From an uncultured Gilliamella sp. (lineage in GTDB: Bacteria > Pseudomonadota > Gammaproteobacteria > Enterobacterales > Orbaceae): 64,000 bases of DNA. The DNA is taken from positions 62,001-126,000 of the forward strand of contig CALYPG010000001.1 in the NCBI GenBank assembly GCA_945271295.1, in the 5' to 3' direction. A program made the position numbers and the translations under genes. Positions 35,893-46,651 of this stretch are shown piece by piece; within the stretch, counting starts at the first letter, position 1, and each line of letters begins with the position of its first letter. Below the pieces are notes generated by a model that was not told where the DNA came from, made no database searches, and was given only the letters and a program-made list of their open reading frames with translations.

Positions 35893-37009
35893 CTGTCCCT
35901 CGCTTTTTGAACAATAAAACGACAAAATAAAGTGAGATTATAGCAAAACTTACAAATAAATAGGTATTGCCCAATTTATCCATGACAAAAGCGATAATTG
36001 CTGGTGCAATCAAACTACCTATGGTATTAGTCAATAGCATGGCTTGATTCATAGCGACAATATCTTGTTTCCTTACACTTGCACAGGCCCAAGCCATAGA
36101 AATAGGATAAATAGTATAAATGGTTGCTCCCAATAAAATAATCGCCAAAACATGGCATAAATCAAAGGTGAGCATTAAGCAGGCAATTACCACTAAGGTA
36201 GATTCTACTAATAATACCGTATTGCGACCATATTTATCTGAACACCAACTAGCTGGGATTTGTGCAATTACCCCCGATAAGATCAGTAAAATCATCCAAT
36301 TGGCCACTTGGTTATCCGTGTATCCCAAATGTGAATAAAAAGCTGGTAATAAGGAATACAATGAACCAATTAACATGCCAGCAATTACACATCCCATCAA
36401 CCCTAGTCGAGAGGGTTTATATAATATCATTGGTATAATGTTAAAACTGCTTTTCTTTCTTTTGGGTAATTTATAGTGGGTAAATAAAATAAATAAAATT
36501 GCCAGTCCCATCAGTACGACAACAACTAATCCAAAATATAGTACATCTTGAGGAAAATACTGTAATAACGCTTGGCCAAAAACAGTACCTAAATAGTAAG
36601 TTGTCATATATACCGCCAGCATTTTGCCACGCGTGCGTACGGTTCCTGTGACTAAAATACAACTTTCAATGACCACCCACGTCACTGCACAAGCAATACC
36701 AATAAAAAATCGCCAAATTGCCCAACTATAAAAGTCCATTGAAAAACTTAAGCCGATAGTGGCAATAGCAAAAATAATACAGCTATAGCTATAAGTATGT
36801 CTGGCATTGAATTTATTAATGAACCAGTTAGCCACAATTGTACCAACCAGATTACCAATAAAATAACTCGATCCAACTAAACCAATTTGCCACACTGGAA
36901 ACTGGTTATGTACCAACCATAATGGCACTTGTGTATTCAATGCAGATAGTGAGATGGTTACAAATAACAAACTCGCCAATAAAATAGGAAATGAATAAGA
37001 GTGTTTCAT
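35858..37009 (-). CDS. ycaD: MFS transporter, YcaD family
   Basis: 383 residues (E. coli YcaD 382), 12 helices. Diagnostic blocks: LNTQVPLWLVHNQFPVWQIGLVGSSYFIGNLVGT, WRFFIGIACAVTWVVIESCIL, YMTTYYLGTVFGQ. Substrate unknown. It is sandwiched between murB (11 bp upstream) and birA (overlapping), forming murB-ycaD-birA. Confidence 0.87.
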   Translation of the reverse strand: MKHSYSFPILLASLLFVTISLSALNTQVPLWLVHNQFPVWQIGLVGSSYFIGNLVGTIVANWFINKFNARHTYSYSCIIFAIATIGLSFSMDFYSWAIWRFFIGIACAVTWVVIESCILVTGTVRTRGKMLAVYMTTYYLGTVFGQALLQYFPQDVLYFGLVVVVLMGLAILFILFTHYKLPKRKKSSFNIIPMILYKPSRLGLMGCVIAGMLIGSLYSLLPAFYSHLGYTDNQVANWMILLILSGVIAQIPASWCSDKYGRNTVLLVESTLVVIACLMLTFDLCHVLAIILLGATIYTIYPISMAWACASVRKQDIVAMNQAMLLTNTIGSLIAPAIIAFVMDKLGNTYLFVSFAIISLYFVVLLFKKRGTDAQPPKSAQIN

Positions 37010-37020
37010 GGTTTAATTAA

Positions 37021-38031
37021 TTATAAATAATTGTTCACATTGATTTCACCAGTACTACCAATAAAACGTATTTCTGGCGACAGATTAACCGAAAATTGTT
37101 GTAATACCGTATTGCGAATATAACGTGCTAAAGCCACCACATCTTGGGCTGTTGCATTGTGCTTATTGATTAAAACTAAGGCTTGTTGTTGATGCACTGC
37201 GGCGCCACCGATTTGATAGCCTTTTAAACCACATTGATCAATTAACCAACCAGCCGCTAACTTAACTTGATTGTTCGCTTGAGGATATATAGGCATAGTT
37301 GGATACTTTTCAAGTAATTGTTCAGCAATTTTTTTATCAACTACCGGATTTTTAAAAAAGCTACCACCATTTCCAAGTACTTTAGGATCGGGTAATTTAC
37401 TACGTCGGATTTCACAGACTTTATCAAAAACCATCTGTGCGGTAACCATTTGAGGATCAAAATTCTTTAACTCACCATAAGTTAGTACCGGTTGCCATTG
37501 TTTAGGTAGTTTTATACCAACATAAATAACCGCATATCCTTGTGAGTATTGTTGTTTGAAAATACTTTCACGGTAACCATAATGCCCATCAGTTATGGTG
37601 ATAATTTTGCCACTTGCTAGTTCGAGTAATTCCACATAATCTGCAACTTTTTGAAACTCAACTCCATATGCGCCTATATTTTGAATTGGTGCTGAACCAA
37701 CACAACCCGGTATTAAAGCTAAATTTTCAAGTCCCGGGATATTTTGGCTTATTGTTTGCGACACAACTTCATGCCAAATCTCTCCCGCTCCGACTCTTAA
37801 ACACCATTCGTTTTGGGTCTCAGTGATAGTTATCCCTTTAATCCGATTTACAACAACCGTACCTGCAAAATCACAAGTGAATAGTGTATTACTACCTTCT
37901 CCTATAATCATCATTGGTTGCTTTAATTGATTATTTCTCCAAACTTCCTGTAATTGCTCCACACTAGTTACTGTAACGACATCCTTAGCAAAAACATCAA
38001 GGGCAAAAGTATTGGGGATTTTTTGTTTCAT
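37021..38031 (-). CDS. murB: UDP-N-acetylenolpyruvoylglucosamine reductase
   Basis: FAD/NADPH enzyme that completes UDP-MurNAc in peptidoglycan synthesis. ATG 38031 is chosen (an in-frame TTG lies 9 bp upstream), with AAAGG ahead; 336 residues. FAD-binding GEGSNTLF, PGCVGSAPIQNIGAYG, YRESIFK and the proton-donor GNGGSFFKNP block are seen. This is the type I enterobacterial form. The murB-birA neighbourhood is conserved with E. coli apart from ycaD. Confidence 0.96.
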   Translation of the reverse strand: MKQKIPNTFALDVFAKDVVTVTSVEQLQEVWRNNQLKQPMMIIGEGSNTLFTCDFAGTVVVNRIKGITITETQNEWCLRVGAGEIWHEVVSQTISQNIPGLENLALIPGCVGSAPIQNIGAYGVEFQKVADYVELLELASGKIITITDGHYGYRESIFKQQYSQGYAVIYVGIKLPKQWQPVLTYGELKNFDPQMVTAQMVFDKVCEIRRSKLPDPKVLGNGGSFFKNPVVDKKIAEQLLEKYPTMPIYPQANNQVKLAAGWLIDQCGLKGYQIGGAAVHQQQALVLINKHNATAQDVVALARYIRNTVLQQFSVNLSPEIRFIGSTGEINVNNYL

Positions 38032-38287
38032 TAATAACAACCTTTATTTTTATAGAAAGAGTAAATTTGATTTGTTTGGTAGCATACCTTTATGACTGAG
38101 TATATTATCACACTGACGTATTATATTTTATCAATTCTTCCACTGTAAATGGTTTACTACATATACTAGCTTTTTGCGCAGCGGTAGATTACTTTGAATC
38201 ACAAATACAAAGAGTGAACTAAGTTTGTTATAGCCTATAATGGAATTAAACAATATGGATATGATAAAAAAATGGAGGTAAATTACC

Positions 38288-38791
38288 ATGCACTTACCCA
38301 AAAGTAGTTATTTATTCATAGGATTTTTTATATTTTTAACTAATAATGTATTGGGTGCCAATTCTCTATGTAATTTGTCTGAAGATATAATATTTTCTTG
38401 CGATATGAAGAATAATAAAAAACTTTCGATTTGTAGTAAGGTTGAAAATAAACAATTAACAATAAATTATAAATATGGAGAGATTAAAAATATTGAAATG
38501 ATTTTTCCGAAACAAAATGCAGGTAATAATACGCTATTTAAATATAATCACTATATTAGATATCAAACAGATTATTTTCGATTAGCGTTTAAAAATAACG
38601 ATTATTTATATGAAATATATCGAAATTATGATGGTAATAAAGTTAATGCAGGCGTAATAGTTTCAGAGCCTTTATCAACAAGGCCTTATGATAATATGTG
38701 TAAGACAGTAGAAATAGATAACATAAGCAATTTATCAAAATATATAAATTGTGATACAGATTATGCTCTAGGTTGTGCATCTGCTGAATAA
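38288..38791 (+). CDS. Small exported protein of unknown function
   Basis: 167 residues with an N-terminal signal peptide (SYLFIGFFIFLTNNVLGA|NS), then a cysteine-containing, tyrosine/asparagine-rich domain (CNLSEDIIFSCDM, CSKVENKQL, YIRYQTDYFRLAF, ending DYALGCASAE). GGAGG lies well placed before the ATG, so translation is likely. I do not recognise the family. Codon use is the most AT-rich in the area, suggesting a lineage-specific gene. No operon partner. Confidence 0.7.
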   Translation: MHLPKSSYLFIGFFIFLTNNVLGANSLCNLSEDIIFSCDMKNNKKLSICSKVENKQLTINYKYGEIKNIEMIFPKQNAGNNTLFKYNHYIRYQTDYFRLAFKNNDYLYEIYRNYDGNKVNAGVIVSEPLSTRPYDNMCKTVEIDNISNLSKYINCDTDYALGCASAE

Positions 38792-38996
38792 AAATTATAA
38801 CCTCTCTTAAACTAACATCGACACTGTCGCACTTTTCACTATGTAAAGCTGGAAATCCTAACAAATATGAGGTTGAAATATATTTGTTAGCCTCAGTAAT
38901 GGCAAAATTCTCATAACGTTCATTGTTACCAACATTGGTATTAATCAAATAATCAGCTAAAGCAATGCTTAAATCTTTTTTGTTTTTATTTATCAT
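38643..38996 (-). CDS. Possible small gene or remnant, convergent
   Basis: A 117-residue frame whose first about 70 residues look protein-like (KKDLSIALADYLINTNVGNNERYENFAITEANKYISTSYLLGFPALHSEKCD), while the C-terminal part overlaps the plus-strand gene antisense and is low-complexity. It may be the N-terminus of a truncated gene that now runs into its neighbour. No good ribosome site at close distance. Unidentified. Confidence 0.3.
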   Translation of the reverse strand: MINKNKKDLSIALADYLINTNVGNNERYENFAITEANKYISTSYLLGFPALHSEKCDSVDVSLREVIIFIQQMHNLEHNLYHNLYILINCLCYLFLLSYTYYHKALLIKALKLLRLH

Positions 38997-39072
38997 GTAT
39001 TATAGGTTTACCTCACAATTCATTTTGATAAGTTACATTTGAAATTGTTTTTACCAACATAAAATAGTAGTT

Positions 39073-39120
39073 TGTGATATTGTCATCATTATAAAAATGA
39101 CTAATGAGTGTTAGATCACA
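39073..39120 (+). promoter_or_regulatory. Two CRP-like sites upstream of deoB
   Basis: TGTGA-N6-CATCA at 39073-39088 and TGAGT-N6-TCACA at 39105-39120 each have one perfect half of the TGTGA-N6-TCACA motif; their starts are 32 bp apart. Tandem CRP sites control deo and nup genes in enterobacteria through CytR. Proposed from pattern only. Confidence 0.45.
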
Positions 39121-39185
39121 TTTTTAAGCGATGTTATTCCTTAAACTGCGGTAGAGCTTAGTTTTAATTTAGATTAGAGGAAATT

Positions 39186-40415
39186 ATGAAAAGAGTTTTT
39201 ATTATGATCCTAGATTCCTTTGGGATCGGTGGTGCAGAAGATGCAAAAAAATATGGTGATGAAGGTTCTAACACATTAGGTCATATTGCAGAGGCTTGTG
39301 CACTAGGCAAAGCTGACAAAGGACGTAAAGGCCCATTAAAGTTACCTAATTTAGCTAAATTAGGGTTAATTGAAGCAGCATATGAATCAACAGGACAATA
39401 TCCAAAAGGTATGTCAACAGAAGGCAATATTATTGGTGCATATGGTTATGCTAGTGAAATATCTTCAGGAAAAGATACCCCATCAGGACATTGGGAAATT
39501 GCAGGCGTGCCAGTGCTATTTGATTGGGGATACTTTACTAATACCACTAACAGCTTTCCGCAGGAACTGTTAGATAAAATTGTTACACGAGCCAAATTAC
39601 CAGGATACCTTGGAAATTGTCATTCATCAGGAACCGTTATTCTTGATGAGCTAGGAGAAGAACATATGGCAACGGGTAAACCTATTTTCTACACTTCGGC
39701 AGACTCTGTTTTTCAAATAGCTTGTCATGAAGAAACTTATGGCTTAGATAGACTCTATGAGCTTTGTGAAATTGCACGCGATGAATTAAATAAAGGTAAT
39801 TATAATATTGGACGAGTTATAGCTAGACCTTTTGTTGGTAAAAAAGCAGGTGAATTTGTGCGTACCGGTAATCGTCATGATCTTGCTGTTGAACCACCAG
39901 CCCCAATAATGATGAAAAAGTTAGTAGAAGAAAAACATGGTAATGTTGTTTCAATTGGTAAAATTGCTGATATTTATGCTCATGTTGGTATTACTAAAAA
40001 AATTAAAGCGACCGGTATTGAAGCGCTTTTTGATGCATCACTTGAAGAAATTAAACAAGCTAAAGATAACACTATTGTGTTCACAAATTTTGTAGATTTT
40101 GACTCATCATATGGGCACAGACGTGACGTACCAGGATATGCTGCGGCTTTAGAGTATTTTGATAGCAGACTTCCTGAAATGTTAGCGCTGGTCTCACCGG
40201 GTGATTTACTTATTATCAGCGCCGATCATGGATGCGATCCAACTTGGACAGGGACTGATCATACGCGTGAACATATTCCAGTTTTAGTCTATGGCGATAG
40301 TGTTCCAGTTGGATCGCTAGGGCACCGCGAAACTTTTGCCGACATTGGGCAAAGTGTTGCCGATTATTTTGATTTATCACCAATGGATTATGGTAAGTCA
40401 TTTATTCAAAAATAA
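39186..40415 (+). CDS. deoB: Phosphopentomutase
   Basis: Converts (deoxy)ribose-1-P to the 5-phosphate after phosphorolysis. 409 residues (E. coli 407). Alkaline-phosphatase-superfamily metal motifs: ILDSFGIGG at the N-terminus, [12 protein letters not shown] with the catalytic Thr, SADHGCDP and [22 protein letters not shown] precedes the ATG. First gene of the nucleoside cluster, 55 bp before deoD. Confidence 0.97.
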   Translation: MKRVFIMILDSFGIGGAEDAKKYGDEGSNTLGHIAEACALGKADKGRKGPLKLPNLAKLGLIEAAYESTGQYPKGMSTEGNIIGAYGYASEISSGKDTPSGHWEIAGVPVLFDWGYFTNTTNSFPQELLDKIVTRAKLPGYLGNCHSSGTVILDELGEEHMATGKPIFYTSADSVFQIACHEETYGLDRLYELCEIARDELNKGNYNIGRVIARPFVGKKAGEFVRTGNRHDLAVEPPAPIMMKKLVEEKHGNVVSIGKIADIYAHVGITKKIKATGIEALFDASLEEIKQAKDNTIVFTNFVDFDSSYGHRRDVPGYAAALEYFDSRLPEMLALVSPGDLLIISADHGCDPTWTGTDHTREHIPVLVYGDSVPVGSLGHRETFADIGQSVADYFDLSPMDYGKSFIQK

Positions 40416-40470
40416 CTGACCGCAAGAAAGAAGTTATTAATTTTAAGAAACAAACTATTAGGAGAATGTG

Positions 40471-41184
40471 ATGTCTACTCCACATATCAACGCTGTTGAC
40501 AATGCTTTTGCCGAAACGGTTCTAATGCCAGGCGATCCTTTACGAGCTAAATTTATTGCTGAAACTTTTTTAGAAAAAGCACAAGAAGTAACCAATGTAA
40601 GAGCGATGTTAGGTTTTACCGGTTATTACAAAGGCAAAAAAGTTTCTATTATGGGGCATGGAATGGGCATTCCATCTTGTTCTATTTATGCAACTGAACT
40701 TATCAAGTTTTATGGTGTGAAAAATATTATTCGCATTGGTTCATGTGGTGCAATTAGTCCTAATGTTAACGTTGGCGATATAGTTATCGGTATGGGCGCT
40801 TGTACTGATTCAAAAGTTAATCGTGTACGTTTTAAAGATAATGATTTTGCAGCAATTGCCGATTTTAATTTAACCCGTAATGCTGTTGATACAGCCAACA
40901 AACTTGGAATACCAGTTAAAGTGGGTAATTTGTTTTCAGCAGATCTTTTTTATACCGTCGATCCTACTGTACTTGATGTAATGGAAAAATACAACATACT
41001 AGGTGTGGAAATGGAAGCAGCTGGTATTTATGGTGTTGCAGCTGAATATGGTGCCAAAGCCTTAGCGATTTGTACCGTATCTGATCATATACGTAAAGGT
41101 GAGGCAATGACGGCTGAACAGCGGCAACTTGGTTTCAAAGAGATGATTACTGTTGCTTTAGAATCTGTTTTATTAGATCAATAA
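40471..41184 (+). CDS. deoD: Purine-nucleoside phosphorylase (DeoD type)
   Basis: Hexameric PNP; splits purine (deoxy)nucleosides to base and pentose-1-P. ATG 40471 with AGGAG ahead (an in-frame GTG precedes it). 237 residues. Blocks: [68 protein letters not shown] with the catalytic Asp. Confidence 0.97.
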   Translation: MSTPHINAVDNAFAETVLMPGDPLRAKFIAETFLEKAQEVTNVRAMLGFTGYYKGKKVSIMGHGMGIPSCSIYATELIKFYGVKNIIRIGSCGAISPNVNVGDIVIGMGACTDSKVNRVRFKDNDFAAIADFNLTRNAVDTANKLGIPVKVGNLFSADLFYTVDPTVLDVMEKYNILGVEMEAAGIYGVAAEYGAKALAICTVSDHIRKGEAMTAEQRQLGFKEMITVALESVLLDQ

Positions 41185-41263
41185 TTAACGATACCTAGCT
41201 TTATAAGCTATGATTAAATTGATTAACAGAATTTTTGTAAAAAAATATTGAGTACATTTGAAT

Positions 41264-41303
41264 GGAATAGTGATTCAAATTATCTATTTTGTTTTACTAT
41301 TCC
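41264..41303. other. Inverted repeat between deoD and nupG
   Basis: GGAATAGT (41264-41271) and ACTATTCC (41296-41303) are separated by 24 nt. It could act as a weak terminator for deoBD or as an operator; no T-tract follows. Confidence 0.3.
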
Positions 41304-41419
41304 AACTTTCAATGTCTTTATGTTTAATATTTAAGTGGCAGCATTTTATTTAGCTTATTGATTTATTTTATCTAATTTATAATAAGTTATAAAAAGATCT
41401 CATTTAATAAGGAATCGAA

Positions 41420-42646
41420 ATGAATATCAAGTTACAACTCAAAATTATATTTTTTCTGCAATTTTTCATCTGGGGAAGTTGGCTTATCACCTTAGGTTCT
41501 TACATGATGGAAACGTTACATTTTAGCGGTACAACAGTGGGATCAGTTTATGGCACTATGGGGATAGCATCTTTATTTATGCCGGGCTTGCTTGGTGTTG
41601 TAGCAGACAGATGGATACCCGCTAATCGGTTATTTATGCTTTGTCATTTAGTTGGTGCCGTTACACTATTTATTGCAGCATCAGTCACCTCACCATTGAT
41701 GATGGTCATTGTTATCCTAATTCATTGTCTTGCCTTTATGCCAACTATCGCTATTTCTAACTCAATTTCATACTCCTGTTTAGAATCACAAGGTTTGGAT
41801 GTTATTACTCAATTCCCTGGTATTAGAATATTTGGAACTATTGGGTTTATTATTGCAATGTGGCTGGTAAGCTTCTTAAAATTTGGATTAAGCAATATGC
41901 AACTTTATATTGCTGCTGCGGGTTCAATTTTACTTAGTCTATACTCACTTACATTACCATTAATAGTCATAGCTAAAGACAGTTCAAAAAGAAAATCTCT
42001 TGCCAGTTCTTTAGGTTTAGATGCATTTGTGTTATTCAAAGATCCTAAAATTGCAATCTTTTTTATATTTGCTGTATTTCTAGGCGGTATCTTACAAATT
42101 ACCAATACCTTTGGTAATCCTTTCCTACTTTCATTTAAAAATATTCCAGAATATGCTGATAGTTTAGTGGTTCAATATCCTTCGGTATTATTATCTATTT
42201 CACAAATGTCAGAAGTAGTATTTATCCTGTTTGTACCGTTTTTTATGAAACGTCTTGGTATTAAATATGTGATGTTAATCAGTATGCTAGCTTGGGTAGC
42301 CCGTTTTGGATTATTTGCTTATGGTGATCCATCACCAACTGGTTTTATATTACTGCTTTTATCAATGATAGTTTATGGTTGTGCTTTTGATTTCTATAAT
42401 ATTTCTGGCTCAATGTATGTTGAAAAATCAGTATCACCAAGTATTCGTAATAGCGCACAAGGTCTTTTTATGATCATGACCAACGGTTTCGGTGCTTATT
42501 TAGGTTCGACTATCAGTGGTATTGTTGTTGATCATTACACTTTAGATGGCATTATAGATTGGAGAACTGTTTGGCTTGTTTTTGCTAGCTATTCTTTGAT
42601 TTTAGCCATCGTATTTATGTTAATTTTCAAAAATGATAAAAAATAA
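41420..42646 (+). CDS. nupG: Nucleoside:H+ symporter, NupG family
   Basis: Inner-membrane MFS protein of the NHS family, 408 residues (E. coli NupG 418), 12 helices. Family blocks: LKIIFFLQFFIWGSWLITLGSYM, GIASLFMPGLLGVVADRWI, SNSISYSCLESQG, FDFYNISGSMYVEKSVSPSIRNSAQGLFMIMTNGFGAYLGS. It imports nucleosides for the surrounding catabolic enzymes. NupG and XapB subtypes cannot be separated by eye. Confidence 0.9.
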   Translation: MNIKLQLKIIFFLQFFIWGSWLITLGSYMMETLHFSGTTVGSVYGTMGIASLFMPGLLGVVADRWIPANRLFMLCHLVGAVTLFIAASVTSPLMMVIVILIHCLAFMPTIAISNSISYSCLESQGLDVITQFPGIRIFGTIGFIIAMWLVSFLKFGLSNMQLYIAAAGSILLSLYSLTLPLIVIAKDSSKRKSLASSLGLDAFVLFKDPKIAIFFIFAVFLGGILQITNTFGNPFLLSFKNIPEYADSLVVQYPSVLLSISQMSEVVFILFVPFFMKRLGIKYVMLISMLAWVARFGLFAYGDPSPTGFILLLLSMIVYGCAFDFYNISGSMYVEKSVSPSIRNSAQGLFMIMTNGFGAYLGSTISGIVVDHYTLDGIIDWRTVWLVFASYSLILAIVFMLIFKNDKK

Positions 42647-42675
42647 TTAGCAGTATGAATTGTAACTAATATAAG

Positions 42676-42727
42676 CTTAAGATCGTTAAATGAAATTATT
42701 TGCAGAATTACATTTAACGATCTTAAG
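42676..42727. other. Perfect 17-bp inverted repeat after nupG
   Basis: CTTAAGATCGTTAAATG (42676-42692) and its exact complement (42711-42727) flank an 18-nt loop, 30 nt after the nupG stop. The stem is long and perfect but no T-run follows, so it is not a standard intrinsic terminator. It may stabilise the mRNA 3' end or be a relic of a small mobile element. Confidence 0.6.
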
Positions 42728-42858
42728 ACTATTTCAAAACCTAGATATTTATTCAGTGATAGGTAAGTAGCTTATTATTTTGATTAAGATCAGGTAACAA
42801 GCTAAACCATCACATTTTTGATCTTTTTGATAAAAGTCTTCGATTTATAATAAACAAA

Positions 42859-42874
42859 TGTGATATTAATCATA
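42859..42874 (+). promoter_or_regulatory. CRP-like site upstream of the adenosine-deaminase-like gene
   Basis: TGTGATATTAATCATA fits TGTGA-N6-TCACA in 9 of 10 positions (right half TCATA), within an A/T flank, 88 bp before the ATG. Catabolite control would match nucleoside use as carbon source. The remaining part of the 315-bp intergenic region shows no gene. Confidence 0.5.
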
Positions 42875-42961
42875 ATAAAAATTACGTAAATCACACCAAA
42901 ATACTTAAGAAGTGTTATCATTATAATGATAAGCATAAATATAATTAGCTAGAAACATAAT

Positions 42962-44125
42962 ATGAATAAACTAATTGTTCCCAAAGTAATATTACATGAG
43001 CATGTTGAAGGTAGTATTACTCCTTTCATGGCACAAAAGTTGGCTAAGAAAAACCATATTCCCTTCCCAAATTCGTTATGCTATCGAGCAGGAGAATATG
43101 ATGCCAAAGAATATAAAAATGGTCGTTATCGGTATAATGAGTCCAATTTTATCGAATTTATTCAAACCTATGATACTGTTTCTAGTTTTTTAAAAACACC
43201 CGAAGATTATTATGCTATTACTTTTGATTTTTTGCATAGAAATGCTGAGCAAGGATTAATCTACTGTGAATTATTCCTATCTCCTTTCCATATCTGTACC
43301 ACTGAAATTAATGGCGAAATCGTTTGGCATAAAGATAGGTTTTGTCAAACATTAGCGCAAATGGATGAAGCCATTATTGCTGTACAAAAAACTCATGATA
43401 TAACTGTGAGATATCATATTATCGGTGTTCGTCATCTTGGCGCTAAAATTGTTCATGACACTTTACGTTTTATTCAAGACAATCCTCATCATTTTATTAC
43501 CGGATTTAATATTGCTGGTAATGAAAAAGCTGGTCATTTTGATGATTTTCACGATTCACATCAATTAGCTACTCAATTACATTTACAAAAATCCTATCAT
43601 GCTGGTGAAATTGAGTCAGCAGAAAGTATTATTCAGGCACTGAAACATGGTGCAGTAAGAATCGGTCATGGCATTCGCGCTATCGAAGATAAAAATCTTA
43701 TTAACGAACTAGTTAATAGGAAAATCACCTTAGAAATTGCATTAACAAGTAATCGGATTTTAGTTAATGAGCTTCATGGTGATATTCATAACCACCCGAT
43801 CAAAAAACTCTATGATCAAGGTGTAAGGATTACACTCAATACGGATGATGCTGGAATTTTTGGCACAGATATTGAAAAAGAATATCAAATAGCCCAATCA
43901 ATATTTCACTTTTCAAGGCTTGAATTACTCGATATTTCGTTATGTGGTATTCATGCCGCATTTGTTGAAGATTCAGTCAAACAAGGTCTAACTAATAAAG
44001 TGCTATCCAGTTTTACTGCAAGTGATAGAACTACATTACAACAAGCAATCAGTTTAAATAATTATCACCCAGCAATAATTGAAAGGTTTAGTGAATATCA
44101 AAGATTGTTGGGTTCAATGCCATAA
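42962..44125 (+). CDS. add: Adenosine/adenine deaminase family protein
   Basis: Zn-dependent amidohydrolase-fold deaminase of 387 residues, longer than E. coli Add (333). Metal and substrate motifs: H12-E-H14-VEGS, SYHAGEIE with the catalytic Glu, RIGHGIRAIEDK, LTSNRIL, and LNTDDAGIFG with the metal Asp. The extra length is in an insertion after the first motif (CYRAGEYDAKEYKNGRYRYNESNF). The context (DeoD, NupG) favours adenosine/deoxyadenosine; HVEGS in place of HLDG and the insertion leave adenine or another 6-aminopurine possible. Confidence 0.82.
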   Translation: MNKLIVPKVILHEHVEGSITPFMAQKLAKKNHIPFPNSLCYRAGEYDAKEYKNGRYRYNESNFIEFIQTYDTVSSFLKTPEDYYAITFDFLHRNAEQGLIYCELFLSPFHICTTEINGEIVWHKDRFCQTLAQMDEAIIAVQKTHDITVRYHIIGVRHLGAKIVHDTLRFIQDNPHHFITGFNIAGNEKAGHFDDFHDSHQLATQLHLQKSYHAGEIESAESIIQALKHGAVRIGHGIRAIEDKNLINELVNRKITLEIALTSNRILVNELHGDIHNHPIKKLYDQGVRITLNTDDAGIFGTDIEKEYQIAQSIFHFSRLELLDISLCGIHAAFVEDSVKQGLTNKVLSSFTASDRTTLQQAISLNNYHPAIIERFSEYQRLLGSMP

Positions 44126-44161
44126 ACTAATGGAAATAATAGAAATAAATAGGAGATTTGT

Positions 44162-46120
44162 ATGAAAAGAAATAAATTAACTTTAACCTTCCTGGCTCTA
44201 TTAATTTCTGGTTCACTCAATGCTGCAACCGTTGATTTAAGGATTATTGAAACAACAGATTTACATGGCAACATGATGAATTTTGATTATTTTCAAGATC
44301 AACATGTAGATACATTCGGATTAGTGAAAACAGCAACTTTAATCCATCAAGCTAGAAGTGAAGTTAAAAATAGTGTACTTGTTGATAACGGTGATATTAT
44401 TCAAGGCAGCCCAATGGCCGATTATGCAGTAAATAAAGGATTAGCTGAGGGGGATATTCATCCAGTATACAAAGCCATGAATACCCTTAATTATGTGGTT
44501 GGCAATTTAGGTAATCATGAGTTTAATTTTGGTTTAGACTTTTTACAAAAAAGTATAGCTGGGGCAAAGTTCCCCTATATCAATGCTAATGTTTATGATG
44601 CTAACACAGGTAAACCCTACTTTAAACAATATATTATTGTCGATACCCCTGTTAGAGATAGAGAGGGAGTTGAGCAGGTTATCAAAATTGGCTATATAGG
44701 ATTTGTGCCACCACAAATTATGTTATGGGATAAATTAAATCTTGATGGTAAGGTGGTTGTTAAAGATATTACTGAAACTGCAAAAAAATTAGTTCCTGAA
44801 ATGAAAAAACAAGGTGCTAATATCATCATTGCTATCGCTCACTCAGGTGTTTCCGCTGATCCCTATAAAGCGTTAGCTGAAAATTCAGTCTACTATTTAA
44901 GTCAAGTAGAAGGTATTAATGCCATTATGTTTGGGCATTCTCATGGTGTATTCCCCAGTGATAACTTCAAATCTTTACCCAATACGGATTTGCAATTAGG
45001 TACAATTAATAATGTCCCTGCGGTTATGCCTGGTCAATGGGGTACTCATCTTGGTGTTGTTGATTTGGTACTTGATGGAGATAAAACCAATTGGCAAGTC
45101 ACGTTGGGTAAATCAGAAGCTAGGCCAATATATAATGCACAAACTAAAACAGCTTTGGTTGATGCAGATCAAAATATTACAGGAATTTTGCAAGAAGATC
45201 ATCAAGCTACTCGTGAATTTGTTGGTAAGCCAATCGGTAAAGTTTCGACAGATATTAATAGTTATCTCGCCCTAGTTGAAGATACTTCAGCCTTACAAAT
45301 TATTAGTGATGCACAAATAGATTATGTTAAACACTATATTCAAGGCGATCCCGATCTTGATGGCTTACCAATTTTATCTGCTATTGCTCCCTTTAAAGCG
45401 GGAGGAAGAAAAAACGATCCGACAGCTTATGTTGATGTTAAAAAAGGCGATTTAACTTTCCGCAATGCAGCTGATATTTACCTCTATCCTAATATTTTAT
45501 CGACGGTAAAACTTACCGGAAAAGAGGTGAAAGAATGGCTAGAATGTTCAGCTGGTGTTTATAATCAAATAGATATTCATTCATCACAACCACAATATTT
45601 GATCAATTGGGATAAATTTAGAACTTACAATTTTGATACCATCGATGGAGTAAATTATCAAATTGATATTACACAACCACCACGTTATGACGGAAATTGC
45701 CAATTAGTTAATCCGAACTCGGAAAGGATAAAAAAACTCACTTATCAACAAAAAGCAATTGATCCAAAGCAAGTATTTCTTATTGCCACCAATAATTACC
45801 GTGCTTACACTGGCATATTCCCAGGCACCGGTGAAAAAAATGTTATGTTTAATTCCCCCGATGATATGAGAGTCATTCTTTCTGCCTATATTAGCAATAT
45901 GACTAAGAATAAAGGAGCGGTCAATGTTACGGTGGATAATAATTGGGAAATTGCACCAATAACAAGTGCGACAAAATTAGACATTCGCTTTGAATCTTCT
46001 CCTACTGAGGAAGCAAAAGCATCTATTGAGACAAATTCACACTATCCAATAAGCTATATAGATAAAGATAAAATAGGATTTGGTGTATATCGTCTTAACT
46101 TACAATCATCAGTTAAATAA
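44162..46120 (+). CDS. cpdB: 2',3'-cyclic-nucleotide 2'-phosphodiesterase / 3'-nucleotidase
   Basis: Periplasmic enzyme that opens 2',3'-cyclic nucleotides from RNA decay and removes the 3'-phosphate. A signal peptide ([17 protein letters not shown]) is followed by the calcineurin-like metallophosphatase domain ([40 protein letters not shown]) and the 5'-nucleotidase C-terminal domain. 652 residues against 647, close to E. coli CpdB over its whole length. AGGAG before ATG; 36 bp after the deaminase gene. Confidence 0.96.
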   Translation: MKRNKLTLTFLALLISGSLNAATVDLRIIETTDLHGNMMNFDYFQDQHVDTFGLVKTATLIHQARSEVKNSVLVDNGDIIQGSPMADYAVNKGLAEGDIHPVYKAMNTLNYVVGNLGNHEFNFGLDFLQKSIAGAKFPYINANVYDANTGKPYFKQYIIVDTPVRDREGVEQVIKIGYIGFVPPQIMLWDKLNLDGKVVVKDITETAKKLVPEMKKQGANIIIAIAHSGVSADPYKALAENSVYYLSQVEGINAIMFGHSHGVFPSDNFKSLPNTDLQLGTINNVPAVMPGQWGTHLGVVDLVLDGDKTNWQVTLGKSEARPIYNAQTKTALVDADQNITGILQEDHQATREFVGKPIGKVSTDINSYLALVEDTSALQIISDAQIDYVKHYIQGDPDLDGLPILSAIAPFKAGGRKNDPTAYVDVKKGDLTFRNAADIYLYPNILSTVKLTGKEVKEWLECSAGVYNQIDIHSSQPQYLINWDKFRTYNFDTIDGVNYQIDITQPPRYDGNCQLVNPNSERIKKLTYQQKAIDPKQVFLIATNNYRAYTGIFPGTGEKNVMFNSPDDMRVILSAYISNMTKNKGAVNVTVDNNWEIAPITSATKLDIRFESSPTEEAKASIETNSHYPISYIDKDKIGFGVYRLNLQSSVK

Positions 46121-46137
46121 AATATCTAATAACTTAA

Positions 46138-46545
<408 letters not shown>

Positions 46546-46651
46546 TTTACAAAATTAGTTAATTATAAACAGTAAACAATATTCAGGCGATTTGTAGACT
46601 ATATTCATAGATATACATAAACCTAGTTATTTAATTTAAGAGAGAATAATA

